A DNA stretch of 64,000 nucleotides from Betaproteobacteria bacterium MOLA814 (GCA_000496475.1 AYMW01000001.1:58613-122612); one strand, 5' to 3'. Shown: positions 50,074-60,229, counted from the stretch's first letter. Notes: generated by a model not told the origin, from the letters alone. Translations and numbers: made by a program.

Positions 50074-52158
50074 CTAACAGATACGACCGTATTTCAACAT
50101 CAGCGTGTGGTGGACATCGTGTCGGTTGCTGCTGCTCGTCACTGGTGTTAGCGTTGGCACTTGTTCATACTGCGTTGTGCTCCTCATCTCCCACGTATTA
50201 GCCGTGTCGGTGAGGTATAGGCCCAAGCATTCTTCAAGCACCCTCGCGCGCAATTGGACGTCGTCAACAGGCCACGCAATTTCCACGCGCCTGAGCATGT
50301 TGCGGCTCATAAAGTCTGCACTGGACAACCAGACGGTTTGATTCTGGTCGGATTGGAAGTAAAACACGCGGGTATGTTCTAGAAAGCGGCCAATCACGCT
50401 GCGCAGGCGAATGTTTTCACAAGCTCCAATCGACTGGGCCGCAATGATGCAAGCGCCTCGAATAATCAAGTCTATTGTTGCACCTTGTTGCGCGGCAGCC
50501 ATCAACGCTTTGGCCAAACGCTCGTCGGTCAGTGAGTTCATTTTGACAGTAATATGGGCAGGCTTTCCACTGGCCGCGGCATGTGCAACCTCATCTATCT
50601 TTTGCAAAATACCATGTTGCAAATGAAACGGTGCCATCTGGATTTTTTCAAGCTTTGGCAAGCGGCTTTGGCTGGCCAAATGCAAAAAAACTTGCTCGAC
50701 ATCCCGCGTGAGCGCTGGGTCAGCCGTCATCATGGACAGGTCGGTGTACATGCGCGCTGTTGACGCGTTGTAATTACCCGTAGACAAATGGGCATAACGT
50801 TTCAGCAACTTGCCTTCCCGCCTCGTAATCAGCAGCATTTTGGCATGCGTCTTTAAGCCAACCACGCCATACACAACTTGCGCCCCCACCGCCTCAAGAT
50901 ACTCGCTGTAATTGATATTGGCTTCTTCATCAAAACGTGCTTTTAACTCGACAACTGCCGTGACTTCTTTGCCGCGATGAACAGCGTCTTTCAGCAGCCG
51001 CATCAACTCTGAGTTTTTGCCGGCTCGGTAAATGGTCTGTTTGATGGCCAGTACGTCCGGATCCAACACGGCTTCTCGCAACAGCTCAATCACTGCATCA
51101 AAGCTCTCAAAGGGCTGGTGAATCATCACATCGCCTTTGCTAATTTGCTCAAACAAAGACTGACCCAACACCAGTTGTTTTGGCCAACCTGGTGTGAACG
51201 TTGGGAACAGCCAAGTGGGCTGATCGAGCAAGTCAATCAACTGCGTTAAGCGCGCTAAATTAACGGGGCCATGCACTCGAAACAGCGCTTGAGCGGGCAC
51301 ATTAAATTGCAACAACAACATGTCAGACAAAAAGGCAGAGCACCCAGACGACACTTCTAATCGGGTAGCGCGACCGTAATGACGGTGTTGTAAACCTTGA
51401 CGCAGTGCCGTACGCAAGTTTTTCACTTCTTCTTCGTCAACCGCCAAATCTGAATGGCGGGTCACTCGGAACTGCGAAAATTCGGTCACTTGCCGACCAG
51501 GAAACAAGTCGTCTAAATGCGCGCGTATCACGCTAGAAATAGACACAAACAAGCGCGCTTTGCGACCTTTGATGCCAGGCATTGCAATAAACCTAGGCAA
51601 TGAACGTGGCACCTTCACAATGGCGATTTCATTTTCTCGGCCAAAAGCATCAAGCCCTTTGAGACGCACAATAAAGTTTAAAGACTTGCTCGCAACTTGC
51701 GGAAAAGGATGTGACGGGTCTAAGCCAACAGGCACCAACAAGGGCTGCACTTCTGTCGCAAAATAATCCTTAATCCACTTGCGTTGTGCCGCCGTTCGTT
51801 GACCATGCGCAACAACCTGCACCCCTTGCTTGGCCAACTCTGTCATCAGTTCGCCGTTGTAGGCGGCATACTGACGCTCTACAAGTGCATGGATACGCAG
51901 GCACAACGACTCAAAACTCACAAGGCTGGACGTTGACTTTTTCGGATCTCTCACAAAATTGGTCAGATGTGGCGCCATGCGAACTTCGAACAACTCGTCT
52001 AAGTTGGACGAGACAATGCACAAAAAACGCAAGCGCTCCAGCAGGGGCACGTCTGCACGCTGCACCCAATTGAACACCCGTTCATTAAAAGCGACCAAGC
52101 TGACATCACGGTCTAGCAGCGGCGCCATTTTAAGTAGGCTGTTTTTTTTAGCCGCCAT
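50074..52158 (-). CDS. ppk: Polyphosphate kinase 1
   Basis: Reversible ATP-polyphosphate kinase at the inner membrane, 694 aa. The N-terminal region shows DRDVSLVAFNERV and FLCIVSSNLDELFEVR. The head and the two phospholipase-D-like C domains follow. The autophosphorylated His is expected in RYAHLSTGNYNASTA, preceded by the Arg/Lys-rich HAKMLLITRR, and a second conserved His is in FLEHTRVFYF. It starts 9 bases after the OlsB-like acyltransferase gene (4 bases if that gene's frame is restored), so the two are one transcript with a Pho box in front. Confidence 0.95.
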   Translation of the reverse strand: MAAKKNSLLKMAPLLDRDVSLVAFNERVFNWVQRADVPLLERLRFLCIVSSNLDELFEVRMAPHLTNFVRDPKKSTSSLVSFESLCLRIHALVERQYAAYNGELMTELAKQGVQVVAHGQRTAAQRKWIKDYFATEVQPLLVPVGLDPSHPFPQVASKSLNFIVRLKGLDAFGRENEIAIVKVPRSLPRFIAMPGIKGRKARLFVSISSVIRAHLDDLFPGRQVTEFSQFRVTRHSDLAVDEEEVKNLRTALRQGLQHRHYGRATRLEVSSGCSAFLSDMLLLQFNVPAQALFRVHGPVNLARLTQLIDLLDQPTWLFPTFTPGWPKQLVLGQSLFEQISKGDVMIHQPFESFDAVIELLREAVLDPDVLAIKQTIYRAGKNSELMRLLKDAVHRGKEVTAVVELKARFDEEANINYSEYLEAVGAQVVYGVVGLKTHAKMLLITRREGKLLKRYAHLSTGNYNASTARMYTDLSMMTADPALTRDVEQVFLHLASQSRLPKLEKIQMAPFHLQHGILQKIDEVAHAAASGKPAHITVKMNSLTDERLAKALMAAAQQGATIDLIIRGACIIAAQSIGACENIRLRSVIGRFLEHTRVFYFQSDQNQTVWLSSADFMSRNMLRRVEIAWPVDDVQLRARVLEECLGLYLTDTANTWEMRSTTQYEQVPTLTPVTSSSNRHDVHHTLMLKYGRIC

Positions 52159-52167
52159 ATAGTCAGT

Positions 52168-52992
52168 TCAAAAAGTGTTTGCGGTAACGTGCAGGCATAT
52201 CATCCAAAACATAATCATGGATAAGCCGGCAGCATTAAAGTCTGGATCCCAAGCAGGGGCGCCCATAACTTTTGCACCCAACCGCAAATAGGCTTTCACA
52301 AGCGCGGGGGGCTCGACCTTGAGGCTGGCGTCCAACCGCTCGAATGGCAAAGCCAAACGCGGTCGAACGTGGTACCGGATAGACGCCATGCATGAGGTGT
52401 GAAGCTGCCCCCATATACTGGCCGCGCCATGACCGCCATGCACCACGCTGTGTGGGCAGTGCATACGCATGGGCATGGTGAGGCAACCAGTCACGATATC
52501 AAGCTGGTTGCGCTGCATGAATCCGGTCAAAGCTCGCCACAGTGCCATGATGACTGGGCCTTGACGGTATTGCGGGTGAACACAACTGCGCCCAAACTCA
52601 ACCATACGCCCACGGATATCACGCAGACGGGTTAGGTCAAACTCGGTGTCCGTGTACGTGCTGCCCACACGTTTGGCTTGAGCAGGCGTTAAAACCCGGC
52701 AGGTACCCACCACTTCGTTTGTGCGTGAATCGCGAACCAGCAAGTGTTCACAAAAGTCATCAAATAAATCCATGTCGTGCCCAGGCAATGAACCCGATAA
52801 GGCGGCACCCATTTCAGTTGCAAAAACGCTATAACGCAGACGCTGAGCAGCTCGCATATCGTCTTGTGTGCTAGCCCACTGAACGGACAAACTGGTTGAC
52901 AACACACCAGTTGAGGGTATGGCTAACTCAACATCAGATGTTGGCTGCACAAGGTGTTTCCAACGCTCGACCTCAGCCTGTAGGTGACCCAT
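52168..52992 (-). CDS. OlsB-like N-acyltransferase (GNAT fold) with frameshifted C terminus
   Basis: A 274-residue acyltransferase of the hemolysin/OlsB type; OlsB uses acyl-ACP to make lyso-ornithine lipid. Typical parts are QRLRYSVFATEMGA, FDDFCEHLLVRDSRTNEVVGTCRVLTPAQA, FGRSCVHPQYRQG, and LGAKVMGAPAWDPDFNAA. GGAGG lies 7 bases before ATG 52992. After SMIMF the frame continues as WMICLHVTANTF, which is not family-like. One extra base in the T4 run (52206-52209) gives FLDDMPARYRKHFLN and a stop at 52163, the normal family ending, so a 1-base deletion or a sequence error is likely. Other relatives acylate hydroxyl or amine acceptors, so the substrate is inferred. Confidence 0.82.
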   Translation of the reverse strand: MGHLQAEVERWKHLVQPTSDVELAIPSTGVLSTSLSVQWASTQDDMRAAQRLRYSVFATEMGAALSGSLPGHDMDLFDDFCEHLLVRDSRTNEVVGTCRVLTPAQAKRVGSTYTDTEFDLTRLRDIRGRMVEFGRSCVHPQYRQGPVIMALWRALTGFMQRNQLDIVTGCLTMPMRMHCPHSVVHGGHGAASIWGQLHTSCMASIRYHVRPRLALPFERLDASLKVEPPALVKAYLRLGAKVMGAPAWDPDFNAAGLSMIMFWMICLHVTANTF

Positions 52993-53059
52993 CAAACAAC
53001 CTCCAAATGCGCCAAACTTACAATTGCTCGGCTGTTGGTAAGTAGTGTGCTGCAGCCAC

Positions 53060-53099
53060 ATGACAGAAATGTGTCACTTGTATGCCTGTTTTATGACAG
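53060..53099 (-). promoter_or_regulatory. Pho box array in front of the OlsB-like gene and ppk
   Basis: On the minus strand CTGTCAT-AAAA-CAGGCAT (53099-53082) has one exact and one 5-of-7 half-site with 11-bp period. A second exact CTGTCAT lies at 53066-53060, exactly three 11-bp turns from the first. It points to the acyltransferase-ppk operon and ends 67 bases before the start codon. Confidence 0.78.
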
Positions 53100-53128
53100 G
53101 TGGGGCTTGCTTACATTGAAACAGCAGA

Positions 53129-54346
53129 TCAAGATATTGACTTGGTTGGCACATACCTGCGTACGCCAAACCACAACAGCACAATGGCTAGCGAGACGTA
53201 CAACGCAACCCAGTAAAACTGGCTTTCAAGGCCAACACCCACGTCAATCAGTAATCCGGTAATACCTGGACCCAAGGCCGAGCCTAGAACCATCACTGCA
53301 GCTGCAAGTGCCCTGATTGAACCAATATGTTTTGTACCGTAAACCTCTGCTAAAAAAGCGCTAGGTAGGGTCGCGTTAGCCCCAGCTGTCAAACCCAACA
53401 TGACGAAACCCAGTGACATCATCACGCTCGTTTGAGCGAACCCAAAAACAATGAATGCAGCAACCATAGGTATCTGGAAAAATGGCATCAACCTTGGCGT
53501 TCCCCATTTATCCAGACTCCAACCGGACAACAGCATCGCGGCAACTGATACGGCGGTATACAGTGGGAATTGAGCCACAAGCGACACATGGGTCAGGTCT
53601 TTTAATTCTGAAAAATGAACCTGATGGAAAAAAAACGCAGTGTTAAAAGCCGATGGACCAAGAATTGATGGCACCATGCACCAAAACATGGGATGTCGGA
53701 CCACATCAGACCGCGTCCAATACATAAAAGCGATGCCACGTGATGGGTTGACACTGGTCATTGACTGAGGTGTTCTCTCGTGTCGCAGTAAACGAATGAG
53801 CACAGGAACGCCAGCAAGGATCACTACAGCGGCAATCACCCACAACACACGCCAATCTAAAAAGCCTAGCAACACCACAAATACAATGGGGAGTACGGCT
53901 TCACCTACTGAAAAACCCAGCGCTGCAATTGATAAGGCGCGACCGCGCTCTGCGTCAAACCACCGGGCCATTGCAACCACTGCTATATGAGAGGTCATGC
54001 CTTGGCCACACAAACGAAGGGCAAAAATCACGACAGGCAACAACCATACAAATGGATTGAAAGCCATCAACAAGCAAGACATGGCCAGCATCAACAAAAC
54101 CACTGGCCCTAGAGCTCCAACACGGAACTTGTCCGTCAGACCACCAGCCCACACCATTACAACAGCGGATGTTGTGGTTCCCAGCGCATAGATACCTCCC
54201 CATGCACCATGGCTTAGAGAAAATTCGGCTTGAATGTCCGCCGCAAATACCGAGATGAAAATGGTTTGCCCGAACGAGGACAACAGTGTAAGCAGTGCCC
54301 CAGAAGCCAGCCAAGGGGCGTTACGAACCAAAAATAAATCCCGCAT
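53129..54346 (-). CDS. MFS transporter
   Basis: Major-facilitator permease of 405 aa with twelve hydrophobic segments. The first loops show FGQTIFISVFAADIQAEFSLSHGAWGGIYALGTTTSAVVMVWAGGLTDKFRVG, with the loop 2-3 signature reduced to GGLTDKF. The second half has SGWSLDKWGTPRLMPF, the pseudo-repeat of that motif. This sequence type resembles the oxalate/formate or monocarboxylate (OFA-like) branch. It stands alone between the Pho-controlled acyltransferase promoter and a GNAT gene. Its substrate is unknown. The start is the only ATG in reach. Confidence 0.85.
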   Translation of the reverse strand: MRDLFLVRNAPWLASGALLTLLSSFGQTIFISVFAADIQAEFSLSHGAWGGIYALGTTTSAVVMVWAGGLTDKFRVGALGPVVLLMLAMSCLLMAFNPFVWLLPVVIFALRLCGQGMTSHIAVVAMARWFDAERGRALSIAALGFSVGEAVLPIVFVVLLGFLDWRVLWVIAAVVILAGVPVLIRLLRHERTPQSMTSVNPSRGIAFMYWTRSDVVRHPMFWCMVPSILGPSAFNTAFFFHQVHFSELKDLTHVSLVAQFPLYTAVSVAAMLLSGWSLDKWGTPRLMPFFQIPMVAAFIVFGFAQTSVMMSLGFVMLGLTAGANATLPSAFLAEVYGTKHIGSIRALAAAVMVLGSALGPGITGLLIDVGVGLESQFYWVALYVSLAIVLLWFGVRRYVPTKSIS

Positions 54347-54459
54347 AATTTAGCGACAGGGTTGAAGCACCCGCGCTGCCCGTGTGCTGTGTATCAAACC
54401 GTACCGCTCATAGACATCAAGCTGCACGCATACGCTGAATGGTTGCGAACCTAAACAGG

Positions 54460-54951
54460 TTACAACATCAACTGCAAAAATTGCGCTTGTCCCATGGAGT
54501 CGTTGAGCTCATAGCCAGCAAAGCCCAAGTCCTTGTAGGCCTTCATCGCTGACTGGTTGCCAGACAGCACTTCCAGTGTGAGTTTCACTGCACCTCGTTT
54601 CCGGGCTATGTCGGCTATGCGCGTGATCATTTTCTTGGCAATGCCTTGACCACGGTGAGAAGCCAAAACAGACACGTCGTGGACATTAACCAAGGATTTG
54701 CAAGCAAATGTTGAGAAGCCCTCGATGGCGTTGACCAAACCCACAGGTTGGTCACCATCGTAGGCCAATACGCTAAACATACTGCTGCGTGACTTCATGG
54801 CCGAGATCAGGTTGGACTTGGCGTAATCGCTCAGCCCTTGACCGCCTCCAGCAGGGTCTTTGGCGTAATCGTCCAGTAAATACAGAACCGCAGCAGCGTG
54901 GGCATTTAAGGTCAGATCAGCTGAAATGACTTGTATAGGTTTTGCAGTCAT
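54460..54951 (-). CDS. GNAT-family N-acetyltransferase
   Basis: Single-domain acetyltransferase of 163 aa. The acetyl-CoA binding site is VLASHRGQGIAKKMITRIAD (motif A, Q/R-x2-G-x-G/A), preceded by SLVNVHDVSV and followed by LTLEVLSGNQSAMKAYKDLGFAGYEL (motif B). The acceptor, a small molecule or protein, cannot be told. It starts 38 bases after glmM and is probably the last gene of rlmE-ftsH-folP-glmM. Confidence 0.85.
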   Translation of the reverse strand: MTAKPIQVISADLTLNAHAAAVLYLLDDYAKDPAGGGQGLSDYAKSNLISAMKSRSSMFSVLAYDGDQPVGLVNAIEGFSTFACKSLVNVHDVSVLASHRGQGIAKKMITRIADIARKRGAVKLTLEVLSGNQSAMKAYKDLGFAGYELNDSMGQAQFLQLML

Positions 54952-54989
54952 TTATGTGGCACGCAACAATTAAATTTCAATTTTAAATA

Positions 54990-56330
54990 TCATACTAAGT
55001 CGGCCAGGCGCTGAGCGAGGGCTTGTGCCTGCTGCGCATCCGCCGCCTCCACCATGACCCGTAACAATGGCTCTGTCCCGCTTGCACGGATCACCACGCG
55101 CCCAGTATCGCCAAGCTCCAGCTCTACGGCAGCTACGCCTTCTTGCAAGGCGATGTTACTTTGCCAGCCTTGCTGACCAAGTTTAAGCTTCACATTGAGC
55201 AAGGTTTGGGGAAATAAATGCACGTCGTCGAGCATGCCGGCCAACGTGTCATTTGTACGCACGGCTGCTTGCAACACCTGCAGCGCGCTGATGAGCCCGT
55301 CGCCAGTGGTATGAATATCCAAGGCCAGTAAATGGCCTGAGCTCTCACCGCCAAGCAGCCAACCACGTTGCTCAAGCTGCTCCAATACGTAACGGTCACC
55401 TATCTTAGCGCGCACCATCTCTACGCCGAGACGCCTAAATGCCAATTCAACAGCCATGTTGGTCATGAGCGTGCCAACCACACCAGGTACGCTATAGCCA
55501 CGTTGCAAGCGGTCTCGTGCCAACATGTACAGCAGCTCATCACCGTTAAACATGCGTCCCGCCGCGTCAACCAATTGCAACCTGTCGGCATCACCATCTA
55601 ATGCAATACCGACATCGGCCTTGTGGCTTAGAACCGCGTCAATTAAAGCCTGTGGGTGGGTGGCACCAACGTCTTTGTTGATATTCAGACCATCGGGTGC
55701 GCACCCAATGGCAATGACATCGGCTCCCAACTCATGAAAGACCTTGGGGGCAATGTGGTAGGCAGCACCGTGGGCGCCATCGACCACAATTTTCAAGCCC
55801 TTCAAACTTAAAGACTTGTCAAAGGTGCTTTTGCAAAACTCAATGTAGCGACCGGGCGCATCGTCTAATCGCTTGCTTTTGCCCAGGTTGGCGCTGCTGG
55901 CCCATTGGGGCGCCTCTTTCAGGGCGGCCTCAACATCGATCTCCCACGAGTCCGGCAGCTTGGCACCTAGCGCACTGAAAAACTTGATACCGTTGTCTTC
56001 AAATGAATTGTGACTGGCGCTGATGACGACGCCCAAACTGGCGCGCTGGGCGCGCGTCAGATAAGCCACTGCAGGCGTTGGTACGGGGCCAAGCAATACG
56101 ACGTCTACGCCAGCTGAGTTAAAGCCAGACTCCATTGCACTTTCTAACATATAGCCAGAAATACGCGTGTCTTTGCCTATCAGTACTTTGGGATTTAGAT
56201 CGCTGGGCTCTTGCGCAGACTTCAGCACCCGACCCACTGCGTGAGCCAATCTCATCACAAAGTCAGGTGTAATTGGCGACTGTCCGACACGGCCACGTAT
56301 GCCGTCTGTTCCGAAATATGTACGACTCAT
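54990..56330 (-). CDS. glmM: Phosphoglucosamine mutase
   Basis: Converts glucosamine-6-phosphate to glucosamine-1-phosphate for peptidoglycan and lipopolysaccharide. The 446 aa begin [18 protein letters not shown]. The phosphoserine loop is [18 protein letters not shown] (residues 101-118), the magnesium site [13 protein letters not shown], the sugar loop [13 protein letters not shown], and the phosphate site [13 protein letters not shown]. All family elements are intact. It lies 105 bases after folP on the minus strand, a conserved betaproteobacterial neighbourhood. Confidence 0.96.
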   Translation of the reverse strand: MSRTYFGTDGIRGRVGQSPITPDFVMRLAHAVGRVLKSAQEPSDLNPKVLIGKDTRISGYMLESAMESGFNSAGVDVVLLGPVPTPAVAYLTRAQRASLGVVISASHNSFEDNGIKFFSALGAKLPDSWEIDVEAALKEAPQWASSANLGKSKRLDDAPGRYIEFCKSTFDKSLSLKGLKIVVDGAHGAAYHIAPKVFHELGADVIAIGCAPDGLNINKDVGATHPQALIDAVLSHKADVGIALDGDADRLQLVDAAGRMFNGDELLYMLARDRLQRGYSVPGVVGTLMTNMAVELAFRRLGVEMVRAKIGDRYVLEQLEQRGWLLGGESSGHLLALDIHTTGDGLISALQVLQAAVRTNDTLAGMLDDVHLFPQTLLNVKLKLGQQGWQSNIALQEGVAAVELELGDTGRVVIRASGTEPLLRVMVEAADAQQAQALAQRLADLV

Positions 56331-56435
56331 AAGGTGGGATGTAGGGTGTAGACCACCCTGAACGGGCAGTCGGTTTGTAAGCAGTAATTATGAACCAAAT
56401 ATGACGCATATTTGCGAGCCAATCTGCAACCCATA

Positions 56436-57305
56436 CTAGTCGCCAGCGGCCAAGTCACCGCCAGCAACAACCGCTTGATAAACCGCAACTGCGTCCTTGG
56501 TAGCTGCAACATCGTGTACACGCAATACCTGAGCGCCATGCTGCATCGCTAAACAAGCAGCCGCAACACTGGCGTAAGTCCGCGAACCAACCTCCCGACC
56601 AGTAACAGCCCCCAAGGAGGACTTACGCGACCAGCCAGCCAGTACAGGGTAGCCCAGTTCAAGCAACACACGTTGACCTGTCACCAGCGAGAAATTTTGC
56701 GCCACAGTTTTTCCAAACCCGATACCGGGGTCTAACACCACACGCGAGGACGCAACCCCTTGGTCACGCAAGGCTTGTGCACGTTGAGCCAAAAAAGCAA
56801 CGACTGGCGCTACGGCCTCACCTTCCATCGGGCTGATGTGCATGGTGGCAGGCTCCCCGTTCATATGCATCAGACACACGCCACAGTTCGGATGCGTGGC
56901 AACAACATGCTCGGCGTTGAGACCGTCCGCGGCGCGCCACCGCAACGCCCAAACATCGTTGATGATGTCCACGCCCATGTCCAGTGCCCGCTGCATGATG
57001 GCCGGCTTGTAGGTGTCAACCGAGATAGGGACTCCCCAAGACAGAATTGCCTTCAACACAGGCTGTAACCTCGCCCACTCCTCTTGCTCAGACACAGGTG
57101 ATGCGCCTGGGCGGGTCGACTCTGCACCTACATCAAGTATGTCAGCGCCAGCATCCAACGCGGTTTGTGCACGCTGTAAACCATTTGCAACAATCAAACT
57201 GGTAGGAGCTTCGGAAAAGGAATCGGGCGTTACATTCACAATGCCCATCACTTGCGGCGCGCTCAAATCAATGCGGTGGCGTGTGGTGGTCCAAACAGTA
57301 GGCAT
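56436..57305 (-). CDS. folP: Dihydropteroate synthase
   Basis: Joins p-aminobenzoate to the pterin pyrophosphate in folate synthesis, target of sulfonamides. It has 289 aa, a TIM barrel. Loop 1 MGIVNVTPDSFSE, loop 2 VGAESTRPGASPVSEQEEW, INDVWALR, LMHMNGEP, DPGIGFGKTVAQN, and AGWSRKSSLGAVTGRE are all present, the last with the Lys and Arg that bind substrate. It starts 81 bases after ftsH, beyond a GC-rich hairpin, and precedes glmM. Confidence 0.96.
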   Translation of the reverse strand: MPTVWTTTRHRIDLSAPQVMGIVNVTPDSFSEAPTSLIVANGLQRAQTALDAGADILDVGAESTRPGASPVSEQEEWARLQPVLKAILSWGVPISVDTYKPAIMQRALDMGVDIINDVWALRWRAADGLNAEHVVATHPNCGVCLMHMNGEPATMHISPMEGEAVAPVVAFLAQRAQALRDQGVASSRVVLDPGIGFGKTVAQNFSLVTGQRVLLELGYPVLAGWSRKSSLGAVTGREVGSRTYASVAAACLAMQHGAQVLRVHDVAATKDAVAVYQAVVAGGDLAAGD

Positions 57306-57340
57306 ACAAGCAAAATGGTACAGAGGGTTACAAACAACAA

Positions 57341-57359
57341 CCGGGGCATAAAGCCCCGG
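57341..57359 (-). terminator. GC-rich hairpin between ftsH and folP
   Basis: CCGGGGC and GCCCCGG form a 7-bp all-GC stem around a 5-base loop. On the minus strand it is followed by TTGTTGTTTG. It lies about 27 bases after the ftsH stop and probably terminates or attenuates read-through into folP. Confidence 0.6.
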
Positions 57360-57386
57360 CGTTTTGAATCACATCAACGCAACCAC

Positions 57387-59354
57387 CTATGCTGCTGTAG
57401 GTGCTGAATCAGTTGGTGGCTCTTTTGAACCCACATCAGGAGGTGTTGTGTCTGATGCATCAGTTGCCACCGCGCCGCTGCCGTCGGTCGGACCACTGCC
57501 AATATCTGAAACGGGTAGCGCCCAGTCTTTGGGTGGGCGCGGGGCCTTGCCAGACATGATGTCCGCAATTTGCTCTGCGTCAATGGTTTCCCACTCTAAC
57601 AAGGCATTGGCCATGGCATGCATTTCGACGCTGTGCTTCTCGATGAGATTGCGGGCTTGCGTGTACTGCTCATCAATAATGCGGCGAACTTCAGCATCAA
57701 CAGTTTGCATGGTTTGCTCACTGATGTTGGTGGTTTTTGTAACTGAACGCCCCAAAAATACTTCACCTTCATTTTCGGCGTACACCATAGGGCCCAAAGC
57801 ATCGGTCATGCCATAACGCATCACCATGTCGCGGGCTATTTGAGTGGCCCGCTCAAAGTCGTTGCTGGCACCTGTGGTCATTTGTTTCATGAACACTTCC
57901 TCGGCAATTCGGCCACCAAACAACATGCTGATTTGGCTGAGCATGTACTCGCTGTCGTAGCTGTAGCGATCAGCTTCTGGCAGGCTCATGGTCACACCCA
58001 AGGCGCGACCACGTGGAATGATCGTGACCTTGTGTACAGGGTCACACTTGGGAAGCAAATGCCCAATCAAGGCGTGGCCAGACTCGTGGTACGCGGTATT
58101 TTTCCGCTCGTGATCAGGCATCACCATGCTCTTGCGCTCAGGACCCATGAAGATTTTATCTTTGGCCTTCTCAAAGTCTTGCATTTCCACTTTATTGGCG
58201 TTGCGTCGGGCCGCCATCAAAGCGGCTTCGTTGCACAAGTTGGCCAAATCGGCACCAGACATGCCTGGTGTGCTGCGGGCAATAACGGAAGGGTTGACGT
58301 CGGCGCTCACAGGCACTTTACGCATGTGCACATTCAAAATTTGCTCGCGTCCACGGATATCTGGAAGCGTGACATACACCTGGCGGTCAAAACGACCGGG
58401 GCGCAACAAAGCCGCATCCAAAATATCTGGGCGGTTGGTGGCCGCAACCACGATGACGCCCAAATTGGTTTCGAAACCGTCCATCTCAACCAACATTTGA
58501 TTAAGTGTCTGCTCTCGTTCGTCGTTGCCACCGCCAACGCCCGCACCGCGCTGACGACCCACAGCATCTATCTCATCAATAAAAATGATACAGGGGGCAT
58601 TCTTTTTGGCATTATCAAACATGTCGCGGACACGCGAAGCACCAACACCCACAAACATCTCGACAAAGTCTGAGCCTGAAATGCTGTAGAAAGGCACTTT
58701 GGCCTCACCGGCGATGCTTTTGGCCAGCAACGTTTTACCAGTGCCGGGAGGGCCTACCAGCAGCAAGCCGCGCGGAATACGACCGCCTAGTTTTTGGAAA
58801 CGTTGGGGATCTTTCAGAAAGTCCACCACCTCTTTCACTTCTTCTTTGGCTTCATCACAACCAGCAACATCGGCAAATGTCACCACATTGTTGTTTTCGT
58901 CCATCATGCGTGCCTTGCTTTTTCCAAAGCTAAATGCACCACCTTTGCCGCCACCTTGCATTTGTCGCATGAAATAAATCCAAACGCCAATCAGCAACAA
59001 CATAGGACCCCAACTGACAAGCAGCGTCGTCAGGAATGAACTCTCTTCGCGGGGCTTGACATCAAATTGCACATCGTTGGCCAACAAATCGCCAACCAGC
59101 CCCCTGTCGAGGTAAGTCGCCGTTACACGCAAGCGGCGTTCGTCATTGGTAATAGCCAAAATCTCGGTGCCATTACCGCCTTCAGAGATGGTTGCGCTTT
59201 TTATCCGGCCAGACTGCACCTCATTGATAAATTCTGAGTAGCCGACAGTGCCAGCACTGCTCGCGCCTCGACCTTCAAATTGTTTGAAGACTGTGAACAG
59301 CACCATGGCGATCACCATCCAAACAGCAATTTTTGAAAACCATTGATTATTCAA
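57387..59354 (-). CDS. ftsH: ATP-dependent membrane metalloprotease FtsH
   Basis: Hexameric AAA+ protease in the inner membrane that degrades sigma-32, LpxC and damaged membrane proteins. The 655 aa have two membrane segments (about residues 5-23 and 108-127) around a periplasmic domain, Walker [14 protein letters not shown], Walker [13 protein letters not shown], the pore FVEMFVG, the SRH region [21 protein letters not shown] and the zinc site [10 protein letters not shown]. The C-terminal tail is Pro/Thr/Asp-rich. It lies 140 bases after rlmE. Confidence 0.97.
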   Translation of the reverse strand: MNNQWFSKIAVWMVIAMVLFTVFKQFEGRGASSAGTVGYSEFINEVQSGRIKSATISEGGNGTEILAITNDERRLRVTATYLDRGLVGDLLANDVQFDVKPREESSFLTTLLVSWGPMLLLIGVWIYFMRQMQGGGKGGAFSFGKSKARMMDENNNVVTFADVAGCDEAKEEVKEVVDFLKDPQRFQKLGGRIPRGLLLVGPPGTGKTLLAKSIAGEAKVPFYSISGSDFVEMFVGVGASRVRDMFDNAKKNAPCIIFIDEIDAVGRQRGAGVGGGNDEREQTLNQMLVEMDGFETNLGVIVVAATNRPDILDAALLRPGRFDRQVYVTLPDIRGREQILNVHMRKVPVSADVNPSVIARSTPGMSGADLANLCNEAALMAARRNANKVEMQDFEKAKDKIFMGPERKSMVMPDHERKNTAYHESGHALIGHLLPKCDPVHKVTIIPRGRALGVTMSLPEADRYSYDSEYMLSQISMLFGGRIAEEVFMKQMTTGASNDFERATQIARDMVMRYGMTDALGPMVYAENEGEVFLGRSVTKTTNISEQTMQTVDAEVRRIIDEQYTQARNLIEKHSVEMHAMANALLEWETIDAEQIADIMSGKAPRPPKDWALPVSDIGSGPTDGSGAVATDASDTTPPDVGSKEPPTDSAPTAA

Positions 59355-59494
59355 GGAGCGCTCCGGGGAAAAAGGCTAAAAGGAACCCAATGTGGGCTGA
59401 GAAATACATGAGGTCATTCTAGAGGTTTCAAGAGCTAGGCCCTTGACATCGATTGGTCGTGCCACCACTGTGCGTGTGGATTTAGCCCAAAACA

Positions 59495-60172
59495 TCAGTT
59501 TGAGAGCCGTTTTAAGCCCCTGCCCAACAAAAACGTCTCTGATGATTTCATCCTAGAACTTTTAGGCTTAATGGGTTTAACCAGCACAAAATGCTGCTTG
59601 AATAAAGCGACCAACTGGCCATAGCCGCTGCCGTTGAACAATTTCACTACCAACGTTCCGTTGGGCTTGAGGGTAGCCATTGAAAACTCCAACGCCAACT
59701 CTATGAGATGCGTAATCCGCGCCGCATCAGACGACTCAATACCCGATAAATTAGGTGCCATGTCTGACACCACCACATCGACCAAACGGCCCGGCTGCAC
59801 CGCATCCATGGTGGCCTTGAGCTCTGCCAGCACATGCTCATCACAGAAATCACCCTTGATAAAGTGCACGCCGTCAATGGGGGCCATGTCCAATAAATCC
59901 AACGCTACGATGTGACCGTTGAGCTTGCCCGTTGCCGCACCATCGGGCGACAAGCGCCGGCGCAGGTATTGACTCCAAGCCCCCGGTGTACTGCCCAAAT
60001 CGACCACAAAGTCACCAGGCGTTATCAAATGAAAGGTTTCGTCAATTTCCTTGAGTTTGTAAGCAGCTCTGGCACGGTAGCCGTCGAGCTTGGCCAGTTT
60101 CACATACGGGTCATTGGCGTGCTGATTCAGCCACGCTTTGTTGATTTTTTTACTTTGAGATTTGACTTTCAT
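59495..60172 (-). CDS. rlmE: 23S rRNA (uridine-2'-O-) methyltransferase RlmE (FtsJ)
   Basis: Methylates U2552 in 23S rRNA. It has 225 aa with a Lys-rich start (MKVKSQSKKINKAWL), DPYVKLAKLDGYRARAAYKLKEID with a catalytic Lys, the SAM motif VVDLGSTPGAWSQYL, VVVSDMAPNLSG with the catalytic Asp, and GTLVVKLFNGSGY with the second Lys. ATG 60172 is chosen because the family begins there and AGGG lies about 8 bases upstream. Divergent from yhbY across 57 bases, and upstream of ftsH. Confidence 0.95.
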   Translation of the reverse strand: MKVKSQSKKINKAWLNQHANDPYVKLAKLDGYRARAAYKLKEIDETFHLITPGDFVVDLGSTPGAWSQYLRRRLSPDGAATGKLNGHIVALDLLDMAPIDGVHFIKGDFCDEHVLAELKATMDAVQPGRLVDVVVSDMAPNLSGIESSDAARITHLIELALEFSMATLKPNGTLVVKLFNGSGYGQLVALFKQHFVLVKPIKPKSSRMKSSETFLLGRGLKRLSN

Positions 60173-60229
60173 ACCCGAACCCTGTTGAGTACACGGCATT
60201 TATAGGCCGCGATAGCCGATAATTGTCCC

